From Solidesulfovibrio magneticus RS-1 (GTDB lineage: Bacteria > Desulfobacterota > Desulfovibrionia > Desulfovibrionales > Desulfovibrionaceae), in NCBI RefSeq assembly GCF_000010665.1, contig NC_012796.1:682001-746000 (forward strand): a stretch of DNA of 64,000 nt, given 5' to 3'. This document shows positions 7,804 through 16,756 of this stretch, in pieces. The notes below the pieces were generated by a model. The model was not told the DNA's origin and ran no database searches. It saw only the letters and a list, made by a program, of their open reading frames with translations. Position 1 is the first letter of the stretch. Every line of letters starts with the position of its first letter. Position numbers and translations under genes: made by a program.

Positions 7804-9651
7804 TCAGGCTTCGGCCTTGATGGCGGCCAGAGTGCTCGAATAGGCGGTAAAGACGTGGCGGCGATCCAGCAGCCCCAACACCGTGTCGGGCTTGTCCGGC
7901 GCGACTACGGGCAGTTGGCCGAGGTCGGTCTCCACAAAGAGCATGAGGGCGTCGTAGAGCGATGTGTCGGGATGGACCACGGTGGGGGAGCGCATGAGGT
8001 CGCGGGCCACGACAAGATCGCGCAGGCTCGGCTCGAACAGCACGCCGCGGGCGTCGTGGACGTCAAGCAGGCCAGTGAGGACGCCGCGCTCGTTTTGCAC
8101 TGGAAAAACGAAGTTCCGGGTGGCGGCGATGACGTCGGTGATGGCCCGAAGCGTCACGCATTCCTCCAAAACGACGGTTCGGCCCGGGGTGAAGACCGAG
8201 GACACGGGCAGGGTTTCGAGGATGTTGGTGGTGGCGTCGGCGGCGTGGGCCGGGGAGGCGAATTTGTTGTCCACCTGATTTTCGTAGAGATGGATGTCGT
8301 CGCACAGGACCAAGGCCACGGCCGAGCAGAGCATAAGCGGGGCGAGCAAGCCATAGCCCAGGGAGATCTCGCAGACCATGATCAGCGGGCCGATGGGGGC
8401 GTGGGCCACGCCGGCGAAAAAGGTGGCCATGCCGACCAGGACGTAGCCGCCGGGCTGGGTCACGATGTCGGGCCGCCACATGTGCCCGGCCTGGCCGACC
8501 ACGCCGCCGACGGTTCCGCCCAGAAACAGCGCCGGCGCGAACATGCCGCCGCTTAAGCCCGAGCCGATGGTCAGGGCCGTGGCGAGGAACTTGCCGCCAA
8601 AAAGCCCGAGCAAAAAGAGCATGTCGAGCTTGCCGCCGGCGGCCAGCTCCAGCCAGCCGTAGCCGCCGCCGCACAGTTCCGGGAACCGCCAGCCCAAAAG
8701 CCCCATGCCCATGCCCCCGGCCATCATGGCGATAGTCGGGCCGAAGCGCTTGGCGATGGGGCCGAAGACCTTGAACTTGACGGCGAAAAAGACCCGGATA
8801 AAAAGCCTGGCCGCCAGGGACGCGGCCACGGCCAGGGCCAGGTAGAAGGGCAGCTCGAAAGCGTTGGTGAAATTGTAGTTCGGGGTGGCGAGAATGGCCC
8901 GGCCGCCGAAGACGAAGGCAAAAAGGGTGTAGGCCACCACGGACGAGACCACGGCCGGCAGCAGGGCCTCGGCCTCGAAATCCTCGCAGTAGAGCACTTC
9001 CACGGCGGTGATGGCCCCGCCCAGCGGCGCGCGGAAGATGGCCCCCAGGCCCCCGGCCGCGCCGGCCAGGAGCAGGATGCGGCGTTGGCGGGCGGTCAGG
9101 CCGAGCTTTTGGGCCAAAAGCGAGCCGAAGCCGGCTCCGAGCTGGGAGATGGGGCCTTCCTGGCCGGCCGCGCCGCCGGCGGCGATGGTCAGGATGGCGG
9201 TGCCGCTTTTGAGCGCCGGCACGGCCGGCCGGATAACGCCGCCCTGGGTATGGAAGGCCTTGATCATGGCGTCGGTGCCGTCGGTGACGCCTTCCAGGGA
9301 CTTGGGGATAAAGCGGGTGACAAGCAGTCCCGTCACCAGGCCCACGGCCGTGGTGAAGACCGGGATGAGCCAGGGCCGGTAGGGGCCGGGTAGGCCGCTG
9401 AGGAGTTTCTCGCCCGAGGGATGGGGCAGGGTGAGCCCGGCCAGATGCACCTGGAGCAGATGGGACAGGCCTTCGAGGCCGGCGTGGAAGGCGATGGCCA
9501 GGGTTCCGGAACCCAGGCCGGCGACCACGCCCAGGACCAGCCAGCGCATGAGCGCGATGTGGGTGTAGCGCCGGGCTAAAAGTCGCCACAGGGCGCGGGG
9601 GCGGCGGAAAAAGGTCGGGCGGCTGGAGGCTGGGGCCTGGGGCGCGTCCAT
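7804..9651 (-). CDS. ClC-family chloride channel/antiporter with C-terminal CBS pair
   Basis: A 615-residue protein with a ClC membrane core (about residues 30-450) and two CBS domains (about 475-610). The gating-glutamate motif reads AAGQEGPISQLG (GREGP with Arg to Gln, Glu kept), and the Cl-binding loop GGMFAPALFLGG is present. The usual GSGIP filter motif is replaced around VTDGTDAM, as in divergent bacterial ClCs. CBS pairs generally bind adenine nucleotides and regulate transport. The start at ATG 9651 lies 5 nt after the ribF stop without a good Shine-Dalgarno, suggesting translational coupling in a ribF-clc operon. Confidence 0.92.
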   Translation of the reverse strand: MDAPQAPASSRPTFFRRPRALWRLLARRYTHIALMRWLVLGVVAGLGSGTLAIAFHAGLEGLSHLLQVHLAGLTLPHPSGEKLLSGLPGPYRPWLIPVFTTAVGLVTGLLVTRFIPKSLEGVTDGTDAMIKAFHTQGGVIRPAVPALKSGTAILTIAAGGAAGQEGPISQLGAGFGSLLAQKLGLTARQRRILLLAGAAGGLGAIFRAPLGGAITAVEVLYCEDFEAEALLPAVVSSVVAYTLFAFVFGGRAILATPNYNFTNAFELPFYLALAVAASLAARLFIRVFFAVKFKVFGPIAKRFGPTIAMMAGGMGMGLLGWRFPELCGGGYGWLELAAGGKLDMLFLLGLFGGKFLATALTIGSGLSGGMFAPALFLGGTVGGVVGQAGHMWRPDIVTQPGGYVLVGMATFFAGVAHAPIGPLIMVCEISLGYGLLAPLMLCSAVALVLCDDIHLYENQVDNKFASPAHAADATTNILETLPVSSVFTPGRTVVLEECVTLRAITDVIAATRNFVFPVQNERGVLTGLLDVHDARGVLFEPSLRDLVVARDLMRSPTVVHPDTSLYDALMLFVETDLGQLPVVAPDKPDTVLGLLDRRHVFTAYSSTLAAIKAEA

Positions 9652-9656
9652 GGCGG

Positions 9657-10595
9657 TCAGGGCCGGGCGTCGGGCGCGGCCAGGATCATGCGGGCCAGGC
9701 CGATGTCCTCGCGGATGCGCGTGATGAGCTCCTCGGGGCCGGAAAATTTCTTTTCGGAGCGGATGCGCTGGACGAAATGCACCCGGATGGGCTGGTCGTA
9801 GATCTTGCCCTTGAAATCGAGGATATGGGCTTCCACGGACAGGTCGAAGTCGCCGAAGGTGGGGTTCTTGCCGATGTTGGCCACACCTGGGCGGAGGATG
9901 CCGTCCACCTCGACCCAGACGGCGTAGACGCCCGACAGCGGCACGAGTTCGTCGCGCACGCCCACGTTGGCCGTGGGAAAGCCCAGCTTGCGGCCGCGCT
10001 TCTGGCCGTGGACGACCAGTCCCCGTACCTGATGGAAGCGGCCCAGCAGCGGCCGGGCGTCCCAGACGTTGCCGGCCTGGACCATGTCGCGGATGCGGGT
10101 GGAGGAGACCACGGCGCCGTTTATGATGACCGGGTCCAGGCGTTCGACGCCGAAGCCGTATTTCTGGCCCATGGTCGAGAGCATCTCGAAGTTGCCGCGT
10201 CGGCCCTTGCCGAAGGCGTAGTCGTAGCCGATGACGAGGTGTTTGAGGCACAGGCCGCCGACCAGCACTTGGCCGACGAAATCTTCCGGTTCGCGGGCGG
10301 CCAGTTCGCGGGTGAAGGGCAGCACGACGCAGACCTGGACGCCGCTTTGCCCGATGCATTCGAGCTTGTGCTCCAGCAGGGTGATGGCCGGCGGGGCGGC
10401 GTTGCCCATGAGCACCCGGCGCGGGTGGGGGTCGAAGGTGAGCGCGACGCTGACGAGGCCGGCGGCGACGGCCCGTTCGCGGGTGCGCTGCAACAGCTTG
10501 GCGTGGCCCATGTGCACGCCGTCGAAATTGCCTATGGTGAGGCAAACGCCGTGCAGGGCTTCGTGGATGTCCTCGACGCGGTTGACGACAATCAT
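9657..10595 (-). CDS. ribF: Bifunctional riboflavin kinase/FAD synthetase
   Basis: A 312-residue RibF converting riboflavin to FMN and then FAD. The N-terminal nucleotidyltransferase domain carries TIGNFDGVHMGH. The C-terminal kinase domain contains KLGFPTANVG and GVYAVWVEVDG, followed by KNPTFG. The length is normal. The downstream clc gene begins 5 nt after the stop. The start at ATG 10595 lacks a strong Shine-Dalgarno but fits the family N-terminus. It is divergent from the tRNA-Leu gene. Confidence 0.95.
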   Translation of the reverse strand: MIVVNRVEDIHEALHGVCLTIGNFDGVHMGHAKLLQRTRERAVAAGLVSVALTFDPHPRRVLMGNAAPPAITLLEHKLECIGQSGVQVCVVLPFTRELAAREPEDFVGQVLVGGLCLKHLVIGYDYAFGKGRRGNFEMLSTMGQKYGFGVERLDPVIINGAVVSSTRIRDMVQAGNVWDARPLLGRFHQVRGLVVHGQKRGRKLGFPTANVGVRDELVPLSGVYAVWVEVDGILRPGVANIGKNPTFGDFDLSVEAHILDFKGKIYDQPIRVHFVQRIRSEKKFSGPEELITRIREDIGLARMILAAPDARP

Positions 10596-10745
10596 GGCAG
10601 GTGGTCCGGCGGGCGCGAAGTGGCGAAGCGTGGCCCGTATGGAGCAAGTTGCTACCGTAAAAGGCGTCGGCCTTCAACCGGACAGGGCAGTGGAAGGCCG
10701 GCGGACGGCTTTTTGAAAAAAAATTTCGCGGGCCGCATTTTTTGC

Positions 10746-10774
10746 TTGCCAAGACGGGCCGAGGTCCGTAAAAG
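10746..10774 (+). promoter_or_regulatory. Candidate sigma-70 promoter of tRNA-Leu
   Basis: TTGCCA and TAAAAG are separated by 17 nt, with the tRNA beginning 17 nt downstream. Confidence 0.45.
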
Positions 10775-10790
10775 CTTTCTTCTGCACCGC

Positions 10791-10877
10791 GCCGAAGTGG
10801 TGGAATTGGTAGACACGCTAGGTTCAGGGTCTAGTTCCCGCAAGGGAGTGGGAGTTCGAGTCTCCCCTTCGGCACCA
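10791..10877 (+). tRNA. tRNA-Leu (anticodon CAG)
   Basis: GCCGAAG pairs with CTTCGGC to form the acceptor stem, followed by ACCA with an encoded CCA end. A typical long class II variable arm is present (CCCGCAAGGGA region), and the anticodon loop reads TTCAGGG. The T arm contains GTTCGAGTC. The total length is 87 nt. Confidence 0.97.
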
Positions 10878-10889
10878 TAAGAAAAACAA

Positions 10890-10936
10890 CGGGTTATCGC
10901 ACCGGAAAGACCGGACGATAACCCGCTTTGTTTTGT
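10890..10936 (+). terminator. Terminator of tRNA-Leu
   Basis: CGGGTTATCG pairs perfectly with CGATAACCCG around a small inner hairpin (CCGGAAAGACCGG) and is followed by a T-rich tail CTTTGTTTTG. Confidence 0.88.
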
Positions 10937-10964
10937 GCTTTAGGCGTGTTGTGTCACCATTGCG

Positions 10965-13352
10965 TCACCGCTGCTCTGTCAAATCCGGCGGCTGTTGCCG
11001 GTTGATGCGCAGTAGTGTGCAGGCCGCGGCCAGGGGGCGTCCGTCCTTCGGGGCAAAGGTCGCCTGCGGGTCGTTCGGTTGCTGATTCCACTTCTCAAAA
11101 CGCAATTCCAGCAGATTCTCCCCGGCCTGTCCCCTGGCCGTGATGGTCTGTTCCGTGAATTCGCCAAGCCAGGGCTGGACCGGCAGATCCTTAACCGACG
11201 CAATGGGCGCGCCGTTGAGGAAATAATTGATGCCCTGTCCCGGGATAGGATTGTTGCAGGCCGCCTCGATGGTGATGGTTTCAGGGGCCGAAAGGGCAAA
11301 CTGGAAGCGGGTGGTCGGACCAGAGGCCCACCGGTAGGCCGTCGTCCCTTCGTGTTCAATTGCCCCCAGCGTTGTATCGATGACTAGGCTGCTCGAAATG
11401 AATCGCTCCGTGGCGATGTTATTGGCGTACAGGGTTAGGTCGGTCCACTGCAGGCTGTCCATTGAGGGGCCGGTCATGCCGGCTGGCGGCCTGGGATTGT
11501 CCAGTTGCAGGCGAAGCCGCAGGCGGCTGTAGGGAGCTTTCCTGACAAGAAGGAAACTTTTGCGGGTGGACCCATCCGGTCCGGCACTCACAAAAAAAGG
11601 GGTCAGGGGCTCATCGTCAAAGGAGTAGGTGGCGGTTAGGCGGCCGCCAACGGCTGTGTTGCGGTACGACAGGCTGCCGGCCAGCAGGGACGGCGCCATT
11701 TGGGCATCGGGGCAGGCAAACTCGTATTCCACGATGCCCGGCCGGGCGGGATCAAGTACTCGGACCCCTTTTTCAAAGTACTGGTACAGGGTCACATTGT
11801 GCAGTCGGCTGGCATGGCTGAATAGATCCCTGGGGGCGCTTGTCAGGGTGCGGGTGGTCGGTAGATCGGCCAGGGTCGGCAGCGAGCTGTGCGGATAGTG
11901 GAAGCTATAGCGGGTCAAGGGCTGCAACGGGGTGATCGGGATGGTGGCAACCGAGGTGGGTGGCCCAAAAAGTTGGAGAAATTCCTGTTCGGTGGCCCCG
12001 AAATGGGCAAAGTCGCCGAAACTGACAAAGGTCACGTCAACAGGCGCGTTGGCGGCCAGATCGGGAGAATGCGTAAATGGATCGGGGACGGCGTATTGCT
12101 TGGTGTACCAGCCGATGCAGTCCGCCAGGGAGCCGTCGGAAAAGACCGTGACGGCCTTGGGATCAATGTAGCGTCCGGCGGCCTGGGCCAAAGGCTGATA
12201 ACTTGCAGTATAATGGTATTGCTTTGAAAAGATCACGCTGTTGGCCGTGAAAAAATACACGGTCCCAGCCAGGGCGATCACGATGGCGACCACAGGGCCC
12301 ACGAGTGGGCTTTTGGTCGCCTTTTCCAGGAGGGCACAGATACCCGTAGCCGCGAAAAGCAGCAGGACGGGGCTTAGAAACAAAACGTGCCAAGGATTGA
12401 AGTAGGAAGCGTAGCGTTTGAGGGTCAGGACAACGATAGGCGTAGCAATATAGATGAGGCAGGCGAGGGTGAGGCGTCTGTCGATCCGGTATGAACGGAG
12501 AATGCCGACAACGATGCAAACGATGAGGAGGCTGTTTAGGGTAACGCTGGAATTAAAGGACAGATCTTTGGGGATCATCGTGGCCGAGGCGAGGCCGTTG
12601 GCGATGTTTTTCAGGCATTCCAGAAAAGTGGCAGCCATCGTGGCCTGGGCCGGTGCGGCAAAGCCTGCGACATGGGCCAGGAAGAAGGGGGCCAGCAAGC
12701 CTGCGACCAGGGCGCAAAAGGCTGTCGCCGTGATCCATTCAAGCCGGGCCGTCCGTCTGTCGTAGGCCAGCCGCCAGAACAGAAAGACGCACAGCTGGGC
12801 AAAAAGGATGATCAACCCGGAAAAATGGAACAACACAAAGGCCAGGTTGCAGGCCAGCAGGGCGAGACCGTCGCGGTGCCCCCCCCCTTTGAGGTAGCGC
12901 AGAAAAAAGCCAAAGGCCATGCAGGAAAAGAGCACGATCAAGGCATAGGGGCGCACGCTGCGGGAGACGAACAGGTTCATGGCGCTAACGGCCAGCAAAG
13001 AGGCGGCCACCAGACTTGGTCCCTGGCCAAACAAGGGCGCGAAGGACCGGCCGACATAAGCTACGAGACCCACACCGCACAGGGCCGGGATCAGGCGAAG
13101 AGCCAGCTCGCTTGTGCCCAGGCCGAGGAAGAGGGTTCCCAGCAGCGTGAAATAGGGCGGATGGAAGTCGCAGCGCAAAGCGCGTTCGATGACGTAGGCA
13201 ACTCCATATTGGGCGTTGAGCGGGACAAGGACTTCGTCCCACCACAGTGGGCAGCTGTCCAGGTGGTAAAAGCGCAGGACCAGGGCCGCCAGCACAGCGA
13301 CTCCCAGGGCCAGGGCCGCGAGGTTGACGGAAAAGCGATTGGATGTGGGCAT
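10965..13352 (-). CDS. GT39/ArnT-like polytopic glycosyltransferase
   Basis: A 795-residue membrane protein. The first ~440 residues contain about ten hydrophobic helices and the hallmark acidic motif of dolichyl/undecaprenyl-phosphate-sugar transferases (CPLWWDEVLV, near residue 35) followed by DFHPPYF. The C-terminal ~350 residues are soluble and beta-rich, without a family I can name. Enzymes of this superfamily transfer sugars from lipid carriers to periplasmic acceptors; the acceptor here is unknown. The gene sits convergent to, and just after, tRNA-Leu. Base composition looks slightly less G+C-rich than its neighbours. Confidence 0.8.
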   Translation of the reverse strand: MPTSNRFSVNLAALALGVAVLAALVLRFYHLDSCPLWWDEVLVPLNAQYGVAYVIERALRCDFHPPYFTLLGTLFLGLGTSELALRLIPALCGVGLVAYVGRSFAPLFGQGPSLVAASLLAVSAMNLFVSRSVRPYALIVLFSCMAFGFFLRYLKGGGHRDGLALLACNLAFVLFHFSGLIILFAQLCVFLFWRLAYDRRTARLEWITATAFCALVAGLLAPFFLAHVAGFAAPAQATMAATFLECLKNIANGLASATMIPKDLSFNSSVTLNSLLIVCIVVGILRSYRIDRRLTLACLIYIATPIVVLTLKRYASYFNPWHVLFLSPVLLLFAATGICALLEKATKSPLVGPVVAIVIALAGTVYFFTANSVIFSKQYHYTASYQPLAQAAGRYIDPKAVTVFSDGSLADCIGWYTKQYAVPDPFTHSPDLAANAPVDVTFVSFGDFAHFGATEQEFLQLFGPPTSVATIPITPLQPLTRYSFHYPHSSLPTLADLPTTRTLTSAPRDLFSHASRLHNVTLYQYFEKGVRVLDPARPGIVEYEFACPDAQMAPSLLAGSLSYRNTAVGGRLTATYSFDDEPLTPFFVSAGPDGSTRKSFLLVRKAPYSRLRLRLQLDNPRPPAGMTGPSMDSLQWTDLTLYANNIATERFISSSLVIDTTLGAIEHEGTTAYRWASGPTTRFQFALSAPETITIEAACNNPIPGQGINYFLNGAPIASVKDLPVQPWLGEFTEQTITARGQAGENLLELRFEKWNQQPNDPQATFAPKDGRPLAAACTLLRINRQQPPDLTEQR

Positions 13353-13917
13353 GTCGTGTTGCGTGGCACTGGGCCGGGTTTGGGGTAGACGCAGGCAATG
13401 GGAGAGAAGGCCAAGGTGATGGCGACTAGTTTCAGGCCCGGACGGCGGAATTCATCCTGATCATGGTACGCCTCGTGGAGTTGTGGATGCGGGAGCAAGG
13501 ACAGCCCCGGCGTGGTGGAGACGCAAAGGCTCATGCGACGGCCTGGTGGGTTTGACAGAAATCTCAACTTCTCGGGGGTCTTATTTTAAGGGAGCCTTAC
13601 ATCTGAACCTCGCTGAGGGTAGGGAAGTTTTTTATAGTCATATTGGTGAAACGCAACGAGAGGATTGTCTCGAATTAGGGTAGAAGTGAGACAAAGAAAG
13701 GGAAATCGCGAATGCGTGAGACACAACGGGTTGAGACAGCGTGTTTTCCAAAAGTTCGCTAGCGAGGCGAATGTCAAGTTTGGTTAGCTTGCGGCTAGGG
13801 TGACTTCGACTCCTCGCATAATCGCACGCTTGGATGAGCTGCATTTTGTTTCGTTGTCTTGAAGGCTGGAGCGGGCCAGCCCTGCGGGGATAGACCAGGG
13901 CCAGTGTCCATTCAAAA
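13353..13917. other. Gene-poor intergenic stretch of lower G+C
   Basis: No ORF here has a Shine-Dalgarno or family-like sequence. The segment around 13560-13860 is visibly richer in A+T than the surroundings and contains scattered GAGACA-type words. It may be a remnant of an acquired segment next to the glycosyltransferase gene, but no integrase, attachment repeat or transposase remnant is visible. Confidence 0.5.
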
Positions 13918-13940
13918 CAAAAAAACCTGCCCAGGCAGGG
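13918..13940 (-). terminator. Terminator of the SGNH hydrolase gene
   Basis: On the minus strand, CCTGC-CTGG-GCAGG is followed by seven T residues. Confidence 0.88.
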
Positions 13941-13986
13941 GCTTGATCGTCGCTTGGCGCGAACAGGCCGCCAGGCGGCCGTTGTG

Positions 13987-14628
13987 TCAGTTGGCGCTTG
14001 TCGCCGCCGGCTGGCTCAGGCCGGCCACGGTCTCGGGCCGGGTGAGCTGGTCGTTGGGCTGGGTCACGTACTTCTCGATAAGCGCCTGCCACAGCTTGTA
14101 GCCGTCGGGGCGCAGGTGCACGCCGTCAGTGGTCAGGGATTCCCGCAACGCGCCGCCCTCCGCGAAATGGCTGTAAAGATCGATGTAGACGCAGTTTTGC
14201 ATCTCGCCGCAAAGCGTCTTGAGGCCGGCGTTTAATTCCATGATCTTGTCGTTGGAAAGGTCCTGGCGGTTCACCACCGGCAGCACGCTTTGCACGAAAA
14301 TCATGGTCTTGGGCGAACCCTTGTTGATGCGAAGCAAAATCTCGCGGTAACGGGCCAGGATGGCGGCATTGGGGCTATACAGCTCGTTTATGCCTTCCAA
14401 AATGAAGACCTTTTCCGGCTTCTGAGCTACTACCGGCCCCAAGGTCTTTAAAATCTTGGCCGTGGTGTTGCTCACCGCACCCTTGTTGACCACATCCTTA
14501 AACATGCCCATGTGCTTCCAGCCGGCCGTCTGGCTGCCGCCCAAAAAGACGGTCTTGGCCAGCGCCCCGGTGGCGCACAACACGAGCGCCGCCGAAATGA
14601 CGGTCGCGCGAAACCAAAACGACACCAT
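13987..14628 (-). CDS. Secreted SGNH/GDSL-type hydrolase
   Basis: A 213-residue protein with an N-terminal signal peptide (MVSFWFRATVISAALVLC then ATGALA, cleavage near residue 25). SGNH blocks are recognisable: block I FLGGSQT (serine in a GGS rather than GDS context), block III-like EGINELY, and block V DGVHLRPDGY with the Asp-His pair. Such enzymes are periplasmic esterases or acyl-polysaccharide deacetylases. ATG 14628 is preferred over an in-frame ATG 21 nt upstream because GAGGGGAG lies about 6 nt before it. The gene has its own terminator. The substrate is unknown. Confidence 0.8.
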   Translation of the reverse strand: MVSFWFRATVISAALVLCATGALAKTVFLGGSQTAGWKHMGMFKDVVNKGAVSNTTAKILKTLGPVVAQKPEKVFILEGINELYSPNAAILARYREILLRINKGSPKTMIFVQSVLPVVNRQDLSNDKIMELNAGLKTLCGEMQNCVYIDLYSHFAEGGALRESLTTDGVHLRPDGYKLWQALIEKYVTQPNDQLTRPETVAGLSQPAATSAN

Positions 14629-14899
14629 TGCTCCCCTCTTTATGCGCATACATCCATCCCCTGGGCAAAATCCAACACGGGGCAGCTGGTAGCACGGCCC
14701 GAGCCGATTGAAAAGTCCCCCGGCCGGGCAGCTCCCCGTTTTTCATGGCCTTCTCCGGGAACAAAGCTTCCGTGGTATTGATTTTCATTTTCAAATAAGA
14801 CAGAGTGGCTCAACGCCGTGAGCCCACGGCAAACGAATCCGCGTCCGTGTGCGCCTTATCCGGGGCGTTGCGGGCCTGGGCAATGAAGCAGTACGCCCA

Positions 14900-15730
14900 A
14901 TGACGTCTCCCGCCACCCCCCGCCGCCTGTTGGAAGAGGCTTTGGCCCAGCGTTCGCGCTGCCATTTGTCGCTGCCCGAAAACGTGGTCGGGCTGAAAAA
15001 CCTCGATTGCGCCATCCTGGAAGCCACCAACCGCGGCATCCTGCTGGAGAGCATCGGCAAGGCCGCCGCCGGTTCGCACTGGGTCGGCCTCGACGTGAAA
15101 GGCTATTTCCGGGTGGTCATCAAGCGCCAGACGCTGGAGGAGACGTTTTACACCTTCGACAGCCGTATCAAGGCGGCAGCGGCCAGTCCTGCCGGATTGG
15201 CCCGGCTGCGGCTGGCCGAACCCGAGCGCCTGGTTTTCGGCCAGCGCCGCAAGAGCCTGCGCCTGGAGCCTGATGTGGACAGGCTGCGCGAGGCCTTTTT
15301 CTGGCGCTACGACAAGGCGGCGGGGTTTTCTTTGGATTATCCGGCCCTGCGGTCAGCGGATTTTCGAAATGGCCAGGCGAGGCTGATCAACCTCTCGGCC
15401 GGCGGCCTAGGGTTGGCCGTGAGCCCTGCCCTGGCCGGACCGCGCGGCATCGAGGCCGTCAAGGGCGACCGGCTGGTGGTGCGTTTGGAGCTGGATGAAC
15501 CCCGGGCGGACGTTGCCGGCGATTTTTGGATGGTGGCCAAGGTCTGCCACGTCGCGGCCTCGGGCTGCGGCGGCGATCGCCAGTTCGGCTTGCAATTTCT
15601 GGCCAACGGCAGCCTTGACGCCAAGGTCGGCAAGATCCGTTGGCAGCCTGTGGAAGGCCACGTCATTCCGGAGCTGGCCGACATTCTCTATTACTGGCAT
15701 CTCGACCGCCACCGCGAAAAGCTCGGCTGA
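14900..15730 (+). CDS. PilZ-domain (YcgR-like) c-di-GMP effector
   Basis: A protein of about 276 residues. The C-terminal half is a PilZ domain with the two c-di-GMP-binding signatures: RRKSLR (RxxxR, about residue 120) and INLSAGGLGL ((D/N)xSxxG, about 160). The N-terminal half resembles the YcgR-N fold, as in flagellar-brake proteins. By family it binds c-di-GMP and modulates motility or polysaccharide output. ATG 14900 is the chosen start, though the frame is open upstream to 14849 and no clear Shine-Dalgarno decides. Its stop codon abuts the convergent stop of the flippase gene with no spacer. Confidence 0.78.
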   Translation: MTSPATPRRLLEEALAQRSRCHLSLPENVVGLKNLDCAILEATNRGILLESIGKAAAGSHWVGLDVKGYFRVVIKRQTLEETFYTFDSRIKAAAASPAGLARLRLAEPERLVFGQRRKSLRLEPDVDRLREAFFWRYDKAAGFSLDYPALRSADFRNGQARLINLSAGGLGLAVSPALAGPRGIEAVKGDRLVVRLELDEPRADVAGDFWMVAKVCHVAASGCGGDRQFGLQFLANGSLDAKVGKIRWQPVEGHVIPELADILYYWHLDRHREKLG

Positions 15731-16684
15731 TCACAGCCCCGGTGTCTCGGCCCGTCGGCGCAGATCGGCCAGGGACAGGCCGCTTGCAGCCAGCACCCAC
15801 ATGCCGGCCAGGGTCACCGGGATATATTGCAGCATGTGCAGGGTGAGCCCCAGGGCAAAGGCCTGATCCCGGTCCACGCCGAACCAGCCCAGGGCCAGCA
15901 CGGCCGAGGCTTCATAGACCCCCATGCCGCCCGGAGCGGCCGGCAGGGCAAAGCCCAGGGTGACGACGGCGAACACCGTGAGGATCATGGTCGGATCGGC
16001 CGGCCGGCCGCCGATGCTGGTCAGCCCTACGGCGAAGGTCAGGATGAAGCCGGTCCAGCAAAGCGCCGTCCAGGCCGCCAGACGCAGCAGGAAGCCGGCC
16101 CGCAACCGGCCTTCAAACAGGGTCAGCATCTCTCCGGCGAACAGCTTGAGCCGTTCGCCAGGGACCAGGCGCAGGCAGGCATGGGCCGCCGCCGGACGCA
16201 GCCGCAGCAGGGCCAGAAAAGCCCAGCCGCCGCCGACGATGGCCAGCAACGGGTAGAGCAGCACGCCCTGGCCGAGCATCGCGGCCACGGCGACGCCCAG
16301 GGCGAGCAGGGCCGACAGGTCAAAAAACCGCTCCCAAAAGACCGCTTCCAGGGACTGCCCCAGGGACAGCCCGGCCTCGCGGCACAGGTAAGCCGCCTTG
16401 GCCATTTCGCCCAGGCGCGCCGGCAGCACGTTGTTGACGCCAAGCCCCAGCAGGCAGGCCCGTACGCCGGCGACGGAGCTGATCCGGTCGCCAACCAGAA
16501 AACGCAGACGCAGCCCCGGGGCCAGCGCACTGGCCAGAACCGTCACGGCGTAGAGCAGCATGGCCCAGACGGGAAAACCGGCCAGCGCCTGCCCAAGCCG
16601 GTGAAAATCGATACCCCACAGGGCATAGGTCAGACAGGCGGCGGCCAGGCCGAAGCGTGCGGCCAGGGAAAGGCATTTGCGCAT
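15731..16684 (-). CDS. Lysylphosphatidylglycerol synthase TM-region/UPF0104 membrane protein (flippase-like)
   Basis: A 317-residue polytopic protein of the AglD/YbhN/MprF-N family. Motifs are LGLGVNNVLPARLGEMAKAAYL (about residues 80-100), WERFFDL (about 120) and PGGMGVYEAS (about 255), all typical of this fold. Family members are thought to flip lipids or lipid-linked substrates; MprF moves lysyl-PG. No lipid synthetase is fused or adjacent, so the substrate is open. Its stop TGA shares the TGATCA junction with the convergent PilZ gene. The start has no clear Shine-Dalgarno. Confidence 0.83.
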   Translation of the reverse strand: MRKCLSLAARFGLAAACLTYALWGIDFHRLGQALAGFPVWAMLLYAVTVLASALAPGLRLRFLVGDRISSVAGVRACLLGLGVNNVLPARLGEMAKAAYLCREAGLSLGQSLEAVFWERFFDLSALLALGVAVAAMLGQGVLLYPLLAIVGGGWAFLALLRLRPAAAHACLRLVPGERLKLFAGEMLTLFEGRLRAGFLLRLAAWTALCWTGFILTFAVGLTSIGGRPADPTMILTVFAVVTLGFALPAAPGGMGVYEASAVLALGWFGVDRDQAFALGLTLHMLQYIPVTLAGMWVLAASGLSLADLRRRAETPGL

Positions 16685-16698
16685 GGTGGGGAAACCTC

Positions 16699-16739
16699 GT
16701 GAAAAAGGCCATGGAAAGGGCTTCCATGGCCTTTTTCAC
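16699..16739 (-). terminator. Perfect 18-bp hairpin terminator of the cytochrome gene
   Basis: GTGAAAAAGGCCATGGAA pairs without mismatch with TTCCATGGCCTTTTTCAC around a 5-nt loop. It lies 18 nt after the cytochrome stop codon and just upstream of the flippase start. Confidence 0.85.
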
Positions 16740-16756
16740 GGCAACGGGCAAGGTGG

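Noticed and set aside
10791-13917. tRNA-Leu integrated island with attachment repeats
   Set aside because: No second copy of the tRNA 3' end was found in the following 3 kb and no integrase gene is present; tunR at 47 kb is a catalytically dead integrase homologue and is unrelated.
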